64,000 nucleotides of DNA from Modicisalibacter ilicicola DSM 19980 (GTDB lineage Bacteria > Pseudomonadota > Gammaproteobacteria > Pseudomonadales > Halomonadaceae): contig NZ_FQUJ01000013.1 in assembly GCF_900128925.1 (NCBI RefSeq), positions 62,001-126,000 of the forward strand. Reading direction: 5' to 3'. The notes beneath the pieces are model-generated. The model made no database searches and had not been told where the DNA came from. It saw nothing but the letters and a program-made list of their open reading frames with translations. Each line of letters opens with the position of its first letter. Position 1 is the stretch's first letter. The position numbers were made by a program, and so were the translations under genes. This document shows, in pieces, positions 10,615 through 21,498 of this stretch.

Positions 10615-11818
<1,204 letters not shown>

Positions 11819-12106
11819 ATGGCGCTTGACCCGGAAGACGTGCGGCGTGCCGCCCATCTCGCTCGCCTGGGCCTCGACGACGACGAGGCCGCCGGCTACG
11901 TGCAGGACCTGAGCCGGATCCTCGACATGGCAGACCGCCTGCAGGCCGTCGACACCGAGCATGTGGCTCCCTTGGCGCATTCACTGGACACGACCCAACG
12001 CCTGCGTGCCGATGAGGTGACCGAACCCAACCAGCGCGAACGCTTCCAGCGCTGCGCTCCGGCGGTGGAAGATGGCCTCTATCTGGTACCACGAGTCGTC
12101 GAATGA
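11819..12106 (+). CDS. gatC: Aspartyl/glutamyl-tRNA amidotransferase subunit C
   Basis: This 95-residue protein has the GatC pattern: MALDPEDVRRAAHLARLGLD, then the VAPLAHSLDTTQRLRAD linker and a C-terminal VEDGLYLVPRVVE. GatC wraps around GatA and stabilises the GatCAB complex that converts Asp-tRNA(Asn) or Glu-tRNA(Gln) to the amidated form. The start has an AGGAAA site 8-9 bp upstream and gives the usual length. It leads the gatC-gatA-gatB operon with an 86-bp gap to gatA. Confidence 0.96.
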   Translation: MALDPEDVRRAAHLARLGLDDDEAAGYVQDLSRILDMADRLQAVDTEHVAPLAHSLDTTQRLRADEVTEPNQRERFQRCAPAVEDGLYLVPRVVE

Positions 12107-12192
12107 CGACCAAGCGCTTTTCTCAAGACTGAACAGCGACGAGAGCTCCAAGCCGAGCCCAAGTAGAATCAAGCGAGAGAGCCACAACCTGC

Positions 12193-13653
12193 ATGCATGA
12201 CAAGACACTCAGCGAACTCGCCACGGCCCTGGCCGCCGGCGAATTCTCCAGTCGTGAATTGACCGAACATTATCTCGAGCGTATCCAGCGACTCGATGGC
12301 GAACTCAACAGCTTCATTACCGTGACCGCCGAGCAGGCCCTGGCCTCCGCCGACGCCGCCGATGCCGCTCGCGCCCGAGGTAACGTCGGGGCCCTGAACG
12401 GCCTGCCCCTGGCCTTGAAGGACCTTTTCTGTACCCGGGGCGTGCGCACCAGCTGTGGCTCGAGAATGCTCGACAACTTCGAGTCGCCCTACGACGCCAC
12501 GGTGGTCGAAAGGCTTGCCGCCGCCGGCGCCTTGAGCCTGGGCAAGACCAACATGGACGAATTCGCCATGGGGTCGTCCAACGAAAACAGCTACTACGGG
12601 CCGGTCAAGAACCCCTGGGACCTCGCTGCCGTCCCTGGCGGCAGTTCCGGCGGCAGCGCCGCGGCGGTCGCCGCCGGCCTGGTGCCGGCGGCACTGGGAA
12701 CCGATACCGGCGGCTCGATCCGCCAGCCGGCGGCCTTTTGCGGCATCACCGGGCTCAAGCCCACCTATGGGCGAGTGTCCCGCTACGGGATGGTGGCCTA
12801 TGCCTCGAGCCTCGATCAGGCCGGCCCCATGGCATACAGTGCCGAGGATTGCGCACTGCTGCTCGAGGCCATCGCCGGCCACGACCCGCGCGACTCGACC
12901 AGCGTGGCGCGCGGCGTGCCGAACTACCGGGACGAACTCTCGGCCTCGCTGTCGGGTCTTCGAATCGGCTTGCCCAGGGAGTACTTCGGCGAGGGGCTCG
13001 ACCCCGGCGTGGAGTCCGCGATACGCGAGGCGATCAAGGTCTACGAGGGCCTGGGCGCCAGCGTGCAGGAGGTCAGCCTGCCACATACCGATCTGGCCAT
13101 TCCCGCCTATTACGTCATCGCCCCGGCGGAAGCCTCCTCGAACCTCTCGCGGTTCGACGGCGTACGCTTCGGCCATCGCTGCGAGAACCCGAGCGATCTC
13201 ATCGACCTCTACAAGCGCTCCCGGGCCGAGGGCTTCGGCACCGAGGTCAAGCGGCGCATCCTGATGGGCACGCACACGCTGTCCGAAGGCTTCTTCGACG
13301 CCTACTACAAGAAGGCACAACAGGTCCGCCGCCTGATTCGCCAGGACTTTCTCGATGCCTTCGAAGAGGTCGACGTGCTGATGGGCCCGGCGGCACCGAC
13401 TCCCGCCTTCGACCTGGGCGCCAAGAAGGACCCGCTCTCGATGTACCTGCAGGACGTCTACACCATCGCCATCAACCTGGCGGGCATACCGGGCATCAGT
13501 GTTCCGGCCGGGTTCGTCGGCCGGCGGCCCACCGGATTGCAGATCCTCGGCCCGCACTTCTCCGAGCAGCACCTGCTCAATGTGGCTCACCAGTTTCAGC
13601 AGGCCACCGACTGGCATCGCCGTCGCCCGGCCTTCGGCGAGGAGAACAGCTGA
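12193..13653 (+). CDS. gatA: Aspartyl/glutamyl-tRNA amidotransferase subunit A
   Basis: This 486-residue amidase-signature protein supplies ammonia from glutamine to GatB. The catalytic Lys-Ser-Ser set is visible: the lysine in [14 protein letters not shown], the cis-serine in [13 protein letters not shown], and the glycine/serine-rich [15 protein letters not shown]. Length is typical. Its TGA overlaps the gatB ATG by one base (TGATG), which indicates translational coupling and balanced subunit synthesis. Confidence 0.98.
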   Translation: MHDKTLSELATALAAGEFSSRELTEHYLERIQRLDGELNSFITVTAEQALASADAADAARARGNVGALNGLPLALKDLFCTRGVRTSCGSRMLDNFESPYDATVVERLAAAGALSLGKTNMDEFAMGSSNENSYYGPVKNPWDLAAVPGGSSGGSAAAVAAGLVPAALGTDTGGSIRQPAAFCGITGLKPTYGRVSRYGMVAYASSLDQAGPMAYSAEDCALLLEAIAGHDPRDSTSVARGVPNYRDELSASLSGLRIGLPREYFGEGLDPGVESAIREAIKVYEGLGASVQEVSLPHTDLAIPAYYVIAPAEASSNLSRFDGVRFGHRCENPSDLIDLYKRSRAEGFGTEVKRRILMGTHTLSEGFFDAYYKKAQQVRRLIRQDFLDAFEEVDVLMGPAAPTPAFDLGAKKDPLSMYLQDVYTIAINLAGIPGISVPAGFVGRRPTGLQILGPHFSEQHLLNVAHQFQQATDWHRRRPAFGEENS

Positions 13654-15104
13654 TGCAATGGGAAACCGTGATCGGGCTGGAAGTCCACGTGCAGCTTTCC
13701 ACCCAATCGAAGATCTTTTCCGGCGCCTCCACCGCCTTCGGCGCCGAACCCAACACCCAGGCCTGTGCCGTCGACCTGGGCCTGCCCGGGGTACTGCCGG
13801 TGCTCAACGAGAACGCGGTGTCCATGGCGGTGCAGTTCGGCCTGGGCATCAATGCCGAGATTCCCGAGGTCTCGGTGTTCGATCGCAAGAACTACTTCTA
13901 CCCCGACCTGCCCAAGGGCTATCAGACCAGCCAGATGTATCACCCCATCGTCGGGCCGGGCGAGGTGGAGATCAGCCTCGAGGATGGCAGCACCAAGCGT
14001 GTCCGCGTGCATCACGCCCACCTCGAGGAGGATGCCGGCAAGTCGCTGCACGAGGACTATCACGGCATGACCGGTGTCGACCTCAACCGCGCCGGCACCC
14101 CGCTGCTGGAGATCGTCTCCGAACCGGACATGCGATCGGCCAAGGAAGCGGTCGCCTACCTTCGCGCCATTCATGCCATCGTGACCTACCTGGGGATCTC
14201 GGATGGCAACATGGCCGAGGGCTCGATGCGCTGCGATGTCAACGTCTCCGTGCGCCCCGCGGGGCAGGCGGCCTTCGGAACCCGTGCCGAGATCAAGAAC
14301 GTCAATTCGTTCCGATTCGTCGAGCGCGCCATCGCCTTCGAGGTCGAGCGACAGATCGAACTGATCGAGGATGGCGGCCAGGTGACCCAGGAAACCCGCC
14401 TCTACGATCCGGAGGCGGACGAGACCCGCAGCATGCGCACCAAGGAAGAGGCCAACGACTACCGCTACTTCCCCTGCCCGGACCTGCTGCCGGTGGTGCT
14501 CGACAAGGCCTATGTCGACCATCTGCGCGACAACCTGCCCGAGCTGCCCGCCGAGAAGCGTGCGCGCTTCGAGAGCGAACTCGGCCTGTCCGCCTACGAT
14601 GCCGGCGTGCTGTCGTCGAGCCGCGCCATGGCCGACTACTTCGAGGCGGTCAAGGACGTCTGCGGCGACGCCAAGCTGGCCGCCAACTGGGTTCAGGGCG
14701 AACTCTCGGGCCAGCTCAACCGGGAAGGTCGGGACATCGCCGACAGCCCGGTCACGGCCGCGCAGCTCGGCGGCCTGGTACTGCGGGTGCGGGACGAGAC
14801 CATCAACGGCAAGGCAGCCAAGCAGGTATTCGCCGCCCTGTGGAATGGCGAAGGCGCCAGTGCCGACGAGATCATCGAGGCCAAGGGGCTCAGGCAGGTC
14901 ACCGACACCGGCGCCATCGAGGCGATGATCGATCAGGTGATTGCCGACAGCCCGGTGCAGGTCGCCCAGTATCGAGAGGCCAGCGAGGACAAGCGTGGCA
15001 AGATGATCGGCTACTTCGTCGGTCAGGTCATGAAGGCGTCTCGGGGCACCGCCAACCCGCAGCAGGTCAATGCCCTGCTCAAGCAGAAACTCGATCGGGC
15101 CTAG
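13653..15104 (+). CDS. gatB: Aspartyl/glutamyl-tRNA amidotransferase subunit B
   Basis: This 483-residue protein begins [15 protein letters not shown], the family signature. It has the kinase-like catalytic domain ([31 protein letters not shown]), a helical domain, and a C-terminal YqeY-like tail that contacts the tRNA elbow ([19 protein letters not shown]). GatB activates the misacylated tRNA and transfers the ammonia delivered by GatA. The start overlaps the gatA stop by one base. A PuuR-type regulator gene follows after 13 bp. Confidence 0.98.
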   Translation: MQWETVIGLEVHVQLSTQSKIFSGASTAFGAEPNTQACAVDLGLPGVLPVLNENAVSMAVQFGLGINAEIPEVSVFDRKNYFYPDLPKGYQTSQMYHPIVGPGEVEISLEDGSTKRVRVHHAHLEEDAGKSLHEDYHGMTGVDLNRAGTPLLEIVSEPDMRSAKEAVAYLRAIHAIVTYLGISDGNMAEGSMRCDVNVSVRPAGQAAFGTRAEIKNVNSFRFVERAIAFEVERQIELIEDGGQVTQETRLYDPEADETRSMRTKEEANDYRYFPCPDLLPVVLDKAYVDHLRDNLPELPAEKRARFESELGLSAYDAGVLSSSRAMADYFEAVKDVCGDAKLAANWVQGELSGQLNREGRDIADSPVTAAQLGGLVLRVRDETINGKAAKQVFAALWNGEGASADEIIEAKGLRQVTDTGAIEAMIDQVIADSPVQVAQYREASEDKRGKMIGYFVGQVMKASRGTANPQQVNALLKQKLDRA

Positions 15105-15117
15105 GAGTCAGTCAACG

Positions 15118-15669
15118 ATGTCGGACAATGTCGGGCCACGACTGCGTGCCCTGCGCACCCTGCGCGGCATCTCCCAGCGCGAGCTGGCCAAGCGCTGCGG
15201 CGTCACCCACTCCAGCCTGTCGCTGATCGAGCAGAACAAGGTCAGCCCCTCGGTCAGCTCGCTGAAGAAGATCCTCGACGCCATCCCCATCAGCGTCGGG
15301 GACTTCTTCACCATGGAGCTGGAAAACACCGACCAGGTGTTCTATCACGCCGATGAGCTGCCGGATATCGGCAGCGGCGAGGTGGCCTTCAAGCTGGTCG
15401 GCGCCAATCGGGAAAATCGCGCGCTTTCCTTCATGATCGAGACCTACGCGGCGGGTGCAGATACCGGCCGCGAGATGATCGCCCACCGCGGGGAAGAGGC
15501 CGGGGTGATTCTCGAGGGCGAGATCGAGATCACCATCGGCGCCGACACCCGCGTCCTGGGGCCGGGGGAAGCCTATTACTTCAATACCAACACGCCGCAC
15601 CGCTTTCGCAACATCGGCAAGACGGTCTGCAGGCTGGTGAGCTGCTGTACGCCCGCCAAGAACTTCTAG
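15118..15669 (+). CDS. puuR: PuuR-type XRE-cupin transcriptional regulator
   Basis: This 183-residue protein has an N-terminal helix-turn-helix (residues ~10-65, LRTLRGISQRELAKRCGV...SLSLIEQNKVSPSVSSLKKIL) and a C-terminal cupin sensor domain (HRGEEAGVILEGEIEITIG, NTNTPHRFRNIG). E. coli PuuR has the same size and layout and represses putrescine utilisation genes, with putrescine releasing it. I chose the ATG at 15118 because it gives the PuuR-like MSDN start and has a GGAG 11 nt upstream. It lies 13 bp after gatB, yet its likely targets are the puu genes on the far side of purU. It could regulate another amine operon, but the neighbourhood favours PuuR. Confidence 0.85.
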   Translation: MSDNVGPRLRALRTLRGISQRELAKRCGVTHSSLSLIEQNKVSPSVSSLKKILDAIPISVGDFFTMELENTDQVFYHADELPDIGSGEVAFKLVGANRENRALSFMIETYAAGADTGREMIAHRGEEAGVILEGEIEITIGADTRVLGPGEAYYFNTNTPHRFRNIGKTVCRLVSCCTPAKNF

Positions 15670-15677
15670 GCCTGGCG

Positions 15678-16538
15678 TCAAAACACCACGGTCCGCAATC
15701 CGTTCTGAAACACCCGGTGATGGGCATGGTACTTCACCGCCCTCGCCAGGGTCTGGGCCTCGATGTCCCGCCCGACCTGGGTGAGGTGCTCGGGATCGTG
15801 GGCATGACTGACCCGCTCCACCATCTGCTCGATGATCGGCCCCTCGTCGAGGTCGGCGGTCACGTAGTGTGCCGTGGCACCGATCAGCTTCACCCCGCGC
15901 TCGTAGGCCTGCTGGTAGGGCTTGGCACCCTTGAAGCCCGGCAGGAAGGAGTGGTGGATGTTGATGCAGCGGCCTGCCAGCCGCCGGCAGAGCGAGTCGG
16001 ACAGAACCTGCATGTAACGGGCCAGCACCACCAGGTCGGTGTCGGTCGCCTCGATGATCTCCAGCAACCGGGCCTCCTGCCGGGGCTTGTTCTCCGGCGT
16101 CACCGGCAGGTGGACATACTCGACGCCGGCATGTTCGGCCATGGGCCGCAGGTCCTCGTGGTTGGAGACGATGGCGGTGAACTCGACGTTCAGCTCGCCG
16201 GTGGCACGCCGATAGAGCAGATCGCGCAGGCAGTGATCGTATCTCGACACCATGACCAGCACCCTGGCCGGCCGGCTGGCGTCGTGGATCTCCCACTGCA
16301 TGTCGAAGCGCAGCGCGGTCACCTCGAAGGCCGCCTTGAGCTGCTCGACGCTGGGGGTGTGCTCCCCTTCGAAGACGAATTCGATGGTCGAGAAGAAACG
16401 ACCGGAGTTCAGATCGTCGTACTGATGCAGCTCCTTGATGAAGCAGCCGCGATCGGCCAGGAAATTGCCGATGGCGGCGACGATGCCGACGCGCCCCGGG
16501 CAGGTGACCTTGAGGATATAGGCAGGTTTGTTCTTCAT
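15678..16538 (-). CDS. purU: Formyltetrahydrofolate deformylase PurU
   Basis: This 286-residue protein has an N-terminal ACT domain (residues ~8-85, VTCPGRVGIVAAIGNFLADR) and a C-terminal formyltransferase fold with NIHHSFLPGFKGAKPY and TADLDEGPIIEQ, which holds the catalytic Asn/His/Asp set. It hydrolyses 10-formyl-THF to THF plus formate and so balances one-carbon pools. The ATG giving MKNKPAYILKV matches the family length; a longer GTG start at 16598 is possible but lacks a good ribosome-binding site. It converges with puuR, with 8 bp between the stops. Confidence 0.95.
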   Translation of the reverse strand: MKNKPAYILKVTCPGRVGIVAAIGNFLADRGCFIKELHQYDDLNSGRFFSTIEFVFEGEHTPSVEQLKAAFEVTALRFDMQWEIHDASRPARVLVMVSRYDHCLRDLLYRRATGELNVEFTAIVSNHEDLRPMAEHAGVEYVHLPVTPENKPRQEARLLEIIEATDTDLVVLARYMQVLSDSLCRRLAGRCINIHHSFLPGFKGAKPYQQAYERGVKLIGATAHYVTADLDEGPIIEQMVERVSHAHDPEHLTQVGRDIEAQTLARAVKYHAHHRVFQNGLRTVVF

Positions 16539-16622
16539 GGTGCTCGACTTGTACCGGAGGTGCTGATGGTTGGAAGCGTGACGTGTCACCAGGACCACTT
16601 TACCCGGGCGAGACGGTGGATT

Positions 16623-18311
16623 TCACTCCCTCAAGGCCTTTCGAAGGCTGAAATAGGCGGGCTTGGGTCGGTAGTCGGCGTCGAAGATCAGGCCATTGCC
16701 GAAACCGTCGGCATCCCACCACTCCTGAAGCGATGAATAGCGATCGGTGAAGCCCCACATCGAGAATGCCGTGAACGCGGGTTCGTCCCGGGCCAGTTCG
16801 AGCATCGCACGGAAATACTCGGCCTGATCCTGCAAGCGCTCCTCGGAGTCGTCCTCGTGCAGATTGACGTCCATCTCCGAGATGCGCACCTCGAGCCCCA
16901 GGTCGATGAAGCGCTGCACATTGTCGCGAAACACGGATGCCGCCACCGGCTGGTAGTCCTCGGTCATGTCCTCGTGCATCTGGAAGCCGATGCCGTGCAG
17001 CGGCACGCCTCGCGCGAGCAGCGATTTCGCCAGGGCATACATGGCATCGGACTTGGGCCCGGGATGCTCCAGGGCATAGTCATTGATGTAGAGCCTGGCT
17101 TCGGGGTCGGCGCGATGCGCCTGGCGCAGGGCGAAGGCGATGTACCCCTCACCCATCGCCCGATACCAGGGCGAGCCGCTACGCAGTGCCGCGCCGAAGG
17201 GCTCGAAGGGCTCGTTCACCACGTCCCAGGAGCGGACGCGCCCCTTGTAGCGCCCCACCACCGCGGCGATATGCTCGGCGAGAATTTGTCGCAGCCGTTC
17301 GTCGCTGTGGCTCGGCTGGGTCACCCAACGCGGCAGCGCCTCCTTCCAGGCCAGGGTGTGGCCATGCACCGCCATGCGGTTGACCTCGGCGAACTCGACG
17401 ATGGCGTCCGCCTCGGCGAAGGCGTAGCGATCCGGCTGCGGATGGATGAACTGGAATTTCATGACGTTTTCCGGCGTCACCATGCTGAACTCCCGGGCCA
17501 GCAGGCGCGCGTAGGCATCGTCGGCGAACAGCGGGATCGGCGAGACGGCGGTACCGATATCGAGGTGCGGATGATGCTTCTTCGCCAGGCGGCGTAGCGA
17601 CTGGGGCTCGCCCTCCACCACCGGGAGGCCCTCTTCGATCGCCTCGACCCGGCCGTTTTCCAGGGCCCGGGCCGTCAAGGCCTGCAACACGAAGGACGAC
17701 CCCACCGTGGCCGAGGCACCGAACCGGAGTCGTCCTGCGTCGAACAGCCCGGGATCCGCCAGGGTGGCAACGGTCTTGTCGTCGATGCGCACCTCGAACT
17801 CGTCGCCGAGGCGCGCCAGGCCCAGCGTGACGGCTGCCTCGCGGCCGCCGAGGGAATAGACGTGGCGCTGCGGATCGGCGATGCCATCCTGCAGCTCGAC
17901 GATCAACCTGTCGTCCTCGACCCCCAGGGTCACGGCACGCCCCGGCTGGCGCCATTCGTCCTGATTGTAGGGGAGTTCGCCATAGAGGGTCAGGTAGGCG
18001 CCTCCCGGATCGGAAGGCAGCGCGAGGCGCGCGGAGAGCGCAAAGTCCCCTGTCACCCGCAGGACCGGCCCACGCAGGTTGATCGGCGGATTGGCCACCG
18101 GGGTCTGATCATCGGCATCCTCGGTGGGCACGATGGCGCGGCCCAGCCCCTCGACACGCACGCCCGCATCGGTCAGCACGGCACCGGCGAAATGCGCCCA
18201 GTCGCCCTCGAGCAGGTTCACCCCCTGCCTGCCCGCGGCGGCATCGGCGCTCGTCAGGAGCGCCAGCCCCAGGCACACCGGGAGCAACCAGCCGCGCCCG
18301 GCCCGACTCAT
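16623..18311 (-). CDS. Secreted GH10 endo-1,4-beta-xylanase, coupled to puuC
   Basis: This 562-residue protein has a signal peptide (MSRAGRGWLLPVCLGLALL, cleavage after roughly residue 26). An N-terminal region of about 200 residues is beta-rich and may be a carbohydrate-binding-like module. A complete glycoside hydrolase family 10 domain follows. The GH10 acid/base is Glu367 in WDVVNEPFE. The nucleophile is Glu479 in RISEMDVNL. The 112-residue gap between them is normal for the family. HGHTLAWKEALPRW and the final SMWGFTDRYSSLQEWW are also GH10 features. The likely role is hydrolysis of xylan or a related beta-1,4-glycan outside the cytoplasm. The ATG overlaps the puuC stop by 4 bp, so it is the last gene of a spuC-puuC-xylanase unit, an odd partner for amine catabolism. 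The substrate is inferred from family only. Confidence 0.9.
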   Translation of the reverse strand: MSRAGRGWLLPVCLGLALLTSADAAAGRQGVNLLEGDWAHFAGAVLTDAGVRVEGLGRAIVPTEDADDQTPVANPPINLRGPVLRVTGDFALSARLALPSDPGGAYLTLYGELPYNQDEWRQPGRAVTLGVEDDRLIVELQDGIADPQRHVYSLGGREAAVTLGLARLGDEFEVRIDDKTVATLADPGLFDAGRLRFGASATVGSSFVLQALTARALENGRVEAIEEGLPVVEGEPQSLRRLAKKHHPHLDIGTAVSPIPLFADDAYARLLAREFSMVTPENVMKFQFIHPQPDRYAFAEADAIVEFAEVNRMAVHGHTLAWKEALPRWVTQPSHSDERLRQILAEHIAAVVGRYKGRVRSWDVVNEPFEPFGAALRSGSPWYRAMGEGYIAFALRQAHRADPEARLYINDYALEHPGPKSDAMYALAKSLLARGVPLHGIGFQMHEDMTEDYQPVAASVFRDNVQRFIDLGLEVRISEMDVNLHEDDSEERLQDQAEYFRAMLELARDEPAFTAFSMWGFTDRYSSLQEWWDADGFGNGLIFDADYRPKPAYFSLRKALRE

Positions 18312-19816
18312 CGGGAGGCCGGCGACAGCGCCATCCATACCGTCTTGAGCTCCGAATACTCCTCCAGGGAGTGATGCGACTTGTCGCGGCCGTTGCCGGA
18401 CTGCTTGACGCCCCCGAAGGGCACGGTCATGTCGCCGCCGGCCCAGTTGTTGACGAACACCTGGCCCGACTGCAACCGGCGCGAGACGCGCATGATGCGA
18501 TCGATGTCCTGGCTCCACAGCCCGGCGGCCAGACCGTAGTCGCTGTCGTTGGCCAGTCGCAGGGCCTCTTCTTCCGTATCGAAACCGAACACCGCCAGCA
18601 CCGGGCCGAAGATCTCCTCCCGGCCGATGGTCATCTGGTCGGTCACGCCATCGAACACCGTGGGAGCGACGAACAGCCCGCCCTCGATCGGGCTCACCGC
18701 CTCGCCCCCGGTGCGCAGGTGCGCGCCCTCTTCCACCCCCTGGCGAATGTAGTCGAGGATGCGCTTGTACTGGGTCTCGTCGACGATCGCGCCCATGAAG
18801 CTGTCCGGATTCAGGGGATCGCCGGGCTGCATGGTCTCGGCATGGGCCAGCACCCGCTCGACGAACTCCTCGCGGATGGAGTTCTCCACCAGCAGCCGGG
18901 AGCCGGCGATGCACACCTCGCCCTGATTGTGGAAGATCGCCGCGGCGGCGTTGCTTGCAACGGCATCGAGATCCTTGCAATCGGCGAAGACGATATTGGG
19001 GCTCTTGCCGCCGCATTCCAGATAGACGCGCTTCAGATTCGATTGACCGGCGTACTGCATCAGTTGCTTGCCGACGCCGGTGGAGCCGGTGAAGGAGAGG
19101 CAGTCGACGTCCATGGACAGGGCCAGCGCCTTGCCGGCGGTATGCCCGAAACCGGGCAGGACCTGGAACACCCCTTCGGGGAAGCCGGCCTCCTGGACGA
19201 GCTGGGCCAGGCGCAGCGCGGAGAGCGGCGATTTCTCCGAGGGCTTGAGGATCACGCTGTTGCCCGCCGCCAGTGCCGGCCCGATCTTCCAGGCGGTCAT
19301 CATCAGCGGGAAGTTCCAGGGCACGATGGAGGCCACCACGCCCAGGGGTTCCCGCAGTACCAGACCCAGGGCCTCCTCGCCGGTGGGCGCGACCTCGCCA
19401 TAGACCTTGTCGATGCTCTCGGCGTTGTAGCGAATACAACCGATGGCACCGGCCATGTCCCCCAGGGAACTGGTGACCGGCTTGCCCATGTCCAGGGTAT
19501 CGAGCAAGGCCAGTTCGTTCTTGTGCTGCTCCATCAGCTCCGCCAGGCGCAGCATCAACTGCTTGCGCCTGCCCGGGGCGAGCCGTGACCAGTCGCCACG
19601 CTCGTAGGCGTCGCGGGCATGGCGCACCGCCACCTCGGCATCCGCGGCATCGCAGCTGGCGATCCTGGCCAGGGTCTCGCCGGTGGCGGGGTTGATCGTC
19701 GCGAAGGTCTCGCCTGCGGCGGCATCGACGAACCGATTGCCGATGAAGGCCCGGGTCTCGAAGCGCACCTCCCCGGCGAGCGCCTTCCAGTCGGCGTGGT
19801 TCAGTTTCGCATTCAT
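18308..19816 (-). CDS. puuC: Gamma-glutamyl-gamma-aminobutyraldehyde dehydrogenase (PuuC-type ALDH)
   Basis: This 502-residue NAD(P)-dependent aldehyde dehydrogenase carries the catalytic Cys302 in GEVCIAGSR, the general base Glu267 in YLECGGKSPN, and the Rossmann motif FTGSTGVGKQL. It resembles PuuC/KauB, which oxidise gamma-glutamyl-gamma-aminobutyraldehyde from PuuB or 4-aminobutanal from a putrescine transaminase. The position between spuC (4-bp overlap upstream) and the xylanase gene (4-bp overlap downstream) suggests it serves both putrescine routes in this island. Position 3 of the usual GQxC motif reads GEVC, a conservative change also seen in related ALDHs. Confidence 0.93.
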   Translation of the reverse strand: MNAKLNHADWKALAGEVRFETRAFIGNRFVDAAAGETFATINPATGETLARIASCDAADAEVAVRHARDAYERGDWSRLAPGRRKQLMLRLAELMEQHKNELALLDTLDMGKPVTSSLGDMAGAIGCIRYNAESIDKVYGEVAPTGEEALGLVLREPLGVVASIVPWNFPLMMTAWKIGPALAAGNSVILKPSEKSPLSALRLAQLVQEAGFPEGVFQVLPGFGHTAGKALALSMDVDCLSFTGSTGVGKQLMQYAGQSNLKRVYLECGGKSPNIVFADCKDLDAVASNAAAAIFHNQGEVCIAGSRLLVENSIREEFVERVLAHAETMQPGDPLNPDSFMGAIVDETQYKRILDYIRQGVEEGAHLRTGGEAVSPIEGGLFVAPTVFDGVTDQMTIGREEIFGPVLAVFGFDTEEEALRLANDSDYGLAAGLWSQDIDRIMRVSRRLQSGQVFVNNWAGGDMTVPFGGVKQSGNGRDKSHHSLEEYSELKTVWMALSPASR

Positions 19817-21201
19817 GCACTTGCCTCCTTGGTCGTGGTTATGCCCAGCCGGCGTGCAGTCTCATCGAGGGCACGACGCGCCAGAATGACCAGCTCGTCG
19901 ATCTGCGCACGGGTGATCACCAGCGGTGGAGAAATGATCATGGTATCGCCTACGGAGCGCATCACCAGTCCGCTATCGAAACAGATGTCACGACACAGGT
20001 TACCCGCACCCAGGGTCTTGTCGAAACGTTGCCCGCCGGCCTTGTCGGCCACCAGCTCCAGGGCGCCGATCAACCCCAGGCTGCGGGTTTCGCCGACGAC
20101 GGGATGATCGCCAAGCTCCGCCCAGCGCCGGGCCAGATAGGGGCCAAGATCGTCGCGCACTTTCTCGACGATGCCCTCGGCTTCCATCAGCTCGAGGTTC
20201 TTCAGCGCCACTGCGGCGCACACGGGGTGCCCGGAGTAGGTGAAGCCGTGGAAGAACTCGCCGCCCTCCTCGATCAGCGTTTCGGCGACCCGGTCGCCGA
20301 CCAGCACGCCGCCGATGGGCAGGTAGCCCGAGGAGAGCCCCTTGGCGATGGGCATCAGGTCCGGCTTCAGGCCGTAGTGCTGGCTGCCGAACCACTCGCC
20401 CAGACGCCCGAAGCCGCAGATGACCTCGTCGGCCACCAGCAGGATGTCGTACCTGGCGAGCACCTCCTTGACCGCCGGCCAGTAGCTCTCGGGCGGAATG
20501 ATCGCCCCTCCGGCGCCCTGCACCGGCTCGGCAATGAAGGCCGCCACGTTCTCCTCGCCCAGGGCCAGTATCTTGTCCTCGATGGCCTGGGCGCAAAGCC
20601 GGCCGAACGCTTCGGGCGTGTGCTCGCGTCCTTCACCGAACCAGTAGGGCTGGCGCACGTGCTCGATGCCCGGCACCAGCGGGCCACCCTGAGCATGCAT
20701 CGGTGCCATGCCCCCCAGGCTCAGGCCGGCGACGGTGGAGCCGTGATAGCCGTTCTCGCGGGAGATGACGATCTGTTTTTCGGGCTTGCCCTCGAGCGCC
20801 CAGTAGCGACGGATCATGCGCAGCGCCGTATCGTTGGCCTCGGAGCCCGAGCCGGTGAAGAACACCCGGTTGACATGCGCCGGCGCCAGCTGGCTCAGCT
20901 TCTCGGCCAGCTTGACCGCGGGCGGGTGGGTGGACTTGAAGAAGTTGTTGTAGAACGGCAGCTCGCGCATCTGGCGGGTCGCGGCTTCCACCAGCTCCTC
21001 GCGACCATAGCCCAGGTTGACGCACCACAGACCGGCCATGCCATCGAGGATGCGATGCCCTTCGCTGTCATGGACATAGACGCCCTCGGCATGGGTGATG
21101 ATACGGCTCCCCTCCTCACCCAGGGCCTTGAAATCGGTGAAGGGGTGCAGGTGGTGAGCGCGATCCAGACGCTGTAGATCGGCGGTAGTCTGCTGGGTCA
21201 T
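19813..21201 (-). CDS. spuC: Putrescine (polyamine):pyruvate aminotransferase, SpuC-like
   Basis: This 462-residue class-III PLP aminotransferase has the Schiff-base lysine at residue 287 (PIAKGLSSGYLPIGG), the cofactor phosphate motif FTGSGSEANDTALRM and the DEVICGFGRLG stretch with the cofactor-binding aspartate. It is most like the omega-aminotransferases of Pseudomonas polyamine clusters (SpuC) that convert putrescine plus pyruvate to 4-aminobutanal plus alanine. A GGAG site lies 6 bp before the ATG. It is the first gene of the minus-strand spuC-puuC-xylanase unit. Beta-alanine or taurine transaminase activity cannot be excluded from sequence alone. Confidence 0.88.
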   Translation of the reverse strand: MTQQTTADLQRLDRAHHLHPFTDFKALGEEGSRIITHAEGVYVHDSEGHRILDGMAGLWCVNLGYGREELVEAATRQMRELPFYNNFFKSTHPPAVKLAEKLSQLAPAHVNRVFFTGSGSEANDTALRMIRRYWALEGKPEKQIVISRENGYHGSTVAGLSLGGMAPMHAQGGPLVPGIEHVRQPYWFGEGREHTPEAFGRLCAQAIEDKILALGEENVAAFIAEPVQGAGGAIIPPESYWPAVKEVLARYDILLVADEVICGFGRLGEWFGSQHYGLKPDLMPIAKGLSSGYLPIGGVLVGDRVAETLIEEGGEFFHGFTYSGHPVCAAVALKNLELMEAEGIVEKVRDDLGPYLARRWAELGDHPVVGETRSLGLIGALELVADKAGGQRFDKTLGAGNLCRDICFDSGLVMRSVGDTMIISPPLVITRAQIDELVILARRALDETARRLGITTTKEASA

Positions 21202-21498
21202 GACGAACTCCTGGAAGATAGACGTCGCGTTATGAATGTTATTTTTTACTCAACATATATGTCCAACATTTCATTGCCAACCCTTTTCGCAGAATACTTT
21301 CCATGACTTGAATAAATAACTGACAAGAAAAGCAAAAAAAACATGTACGGCGAAATTCAACAACAGAAATGGTAAAAAATATTTGACGATTGCGCAGCGA
21401 GTGATCATTTTTTATCAACGAAGAGAATTTTCGCTGTCCCTGCGACACATGCCGAGAAACCCTTGCTTGGCCAACCAACAACAAGATCAGGAGCGAGC
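21202..21498. promoter_or_regulatory. AT-rich divergent regulatory region between spuC and the NhaC-family gene
   Basis: This 297-bp intergenic region is strikingly AT-rich against the surrounding sequence and must carry the divergent promoters. It contains the perfect 10-bp palindrome ACATATATGT (21253-21262), which overlaps the candidate PuuR box at 21241-21257. A TTGACG hexamer at 21383-21388 could be a -35 element for the rightward gene, but no strong -10 is paired with it. No ORF or RNA structure stands out. Confidence 0.6.
21241..21257 (-). promoter_or_regulatory. Candidate PuuR operator upstream of spuC
   Basis: On the minus strand this reads TATGTTGAGTAAAAAAT. The core TGTTrAnTAAA recurs at 24373-24389 (puuD-puuA gap) and 28732-28748 (upstream of puuB), always in the same orientation relative to the minus-strand puu genes. 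It resembles the AT-rich E. coli PuuR site as I remember it. The match is by eye. Confidence 0.5.

Noticed and set aside
12169-13617. A 482-codon minus-strand frame opposite gatA
   Set aside because: gatA on the plus strand has catalytic motifs and coupling to gatB. The opposite frame shows no recognisable domain.
12738-13652. N-terminal extension of the gatB frame through gatA
   Set aside because: gatB homology starts at [15 protein letters not shown] (13653). The upstream part is out-of-frame gatA DNA.
16623-19820. A single 1065-codon frame joining xylanase and puuC sequence
   Set aside because: The N-terminal half is an out-of-frame reading of puuC. The xylanase has its own ATG and signal peptide at 18311, and puuC has its own complete frame.
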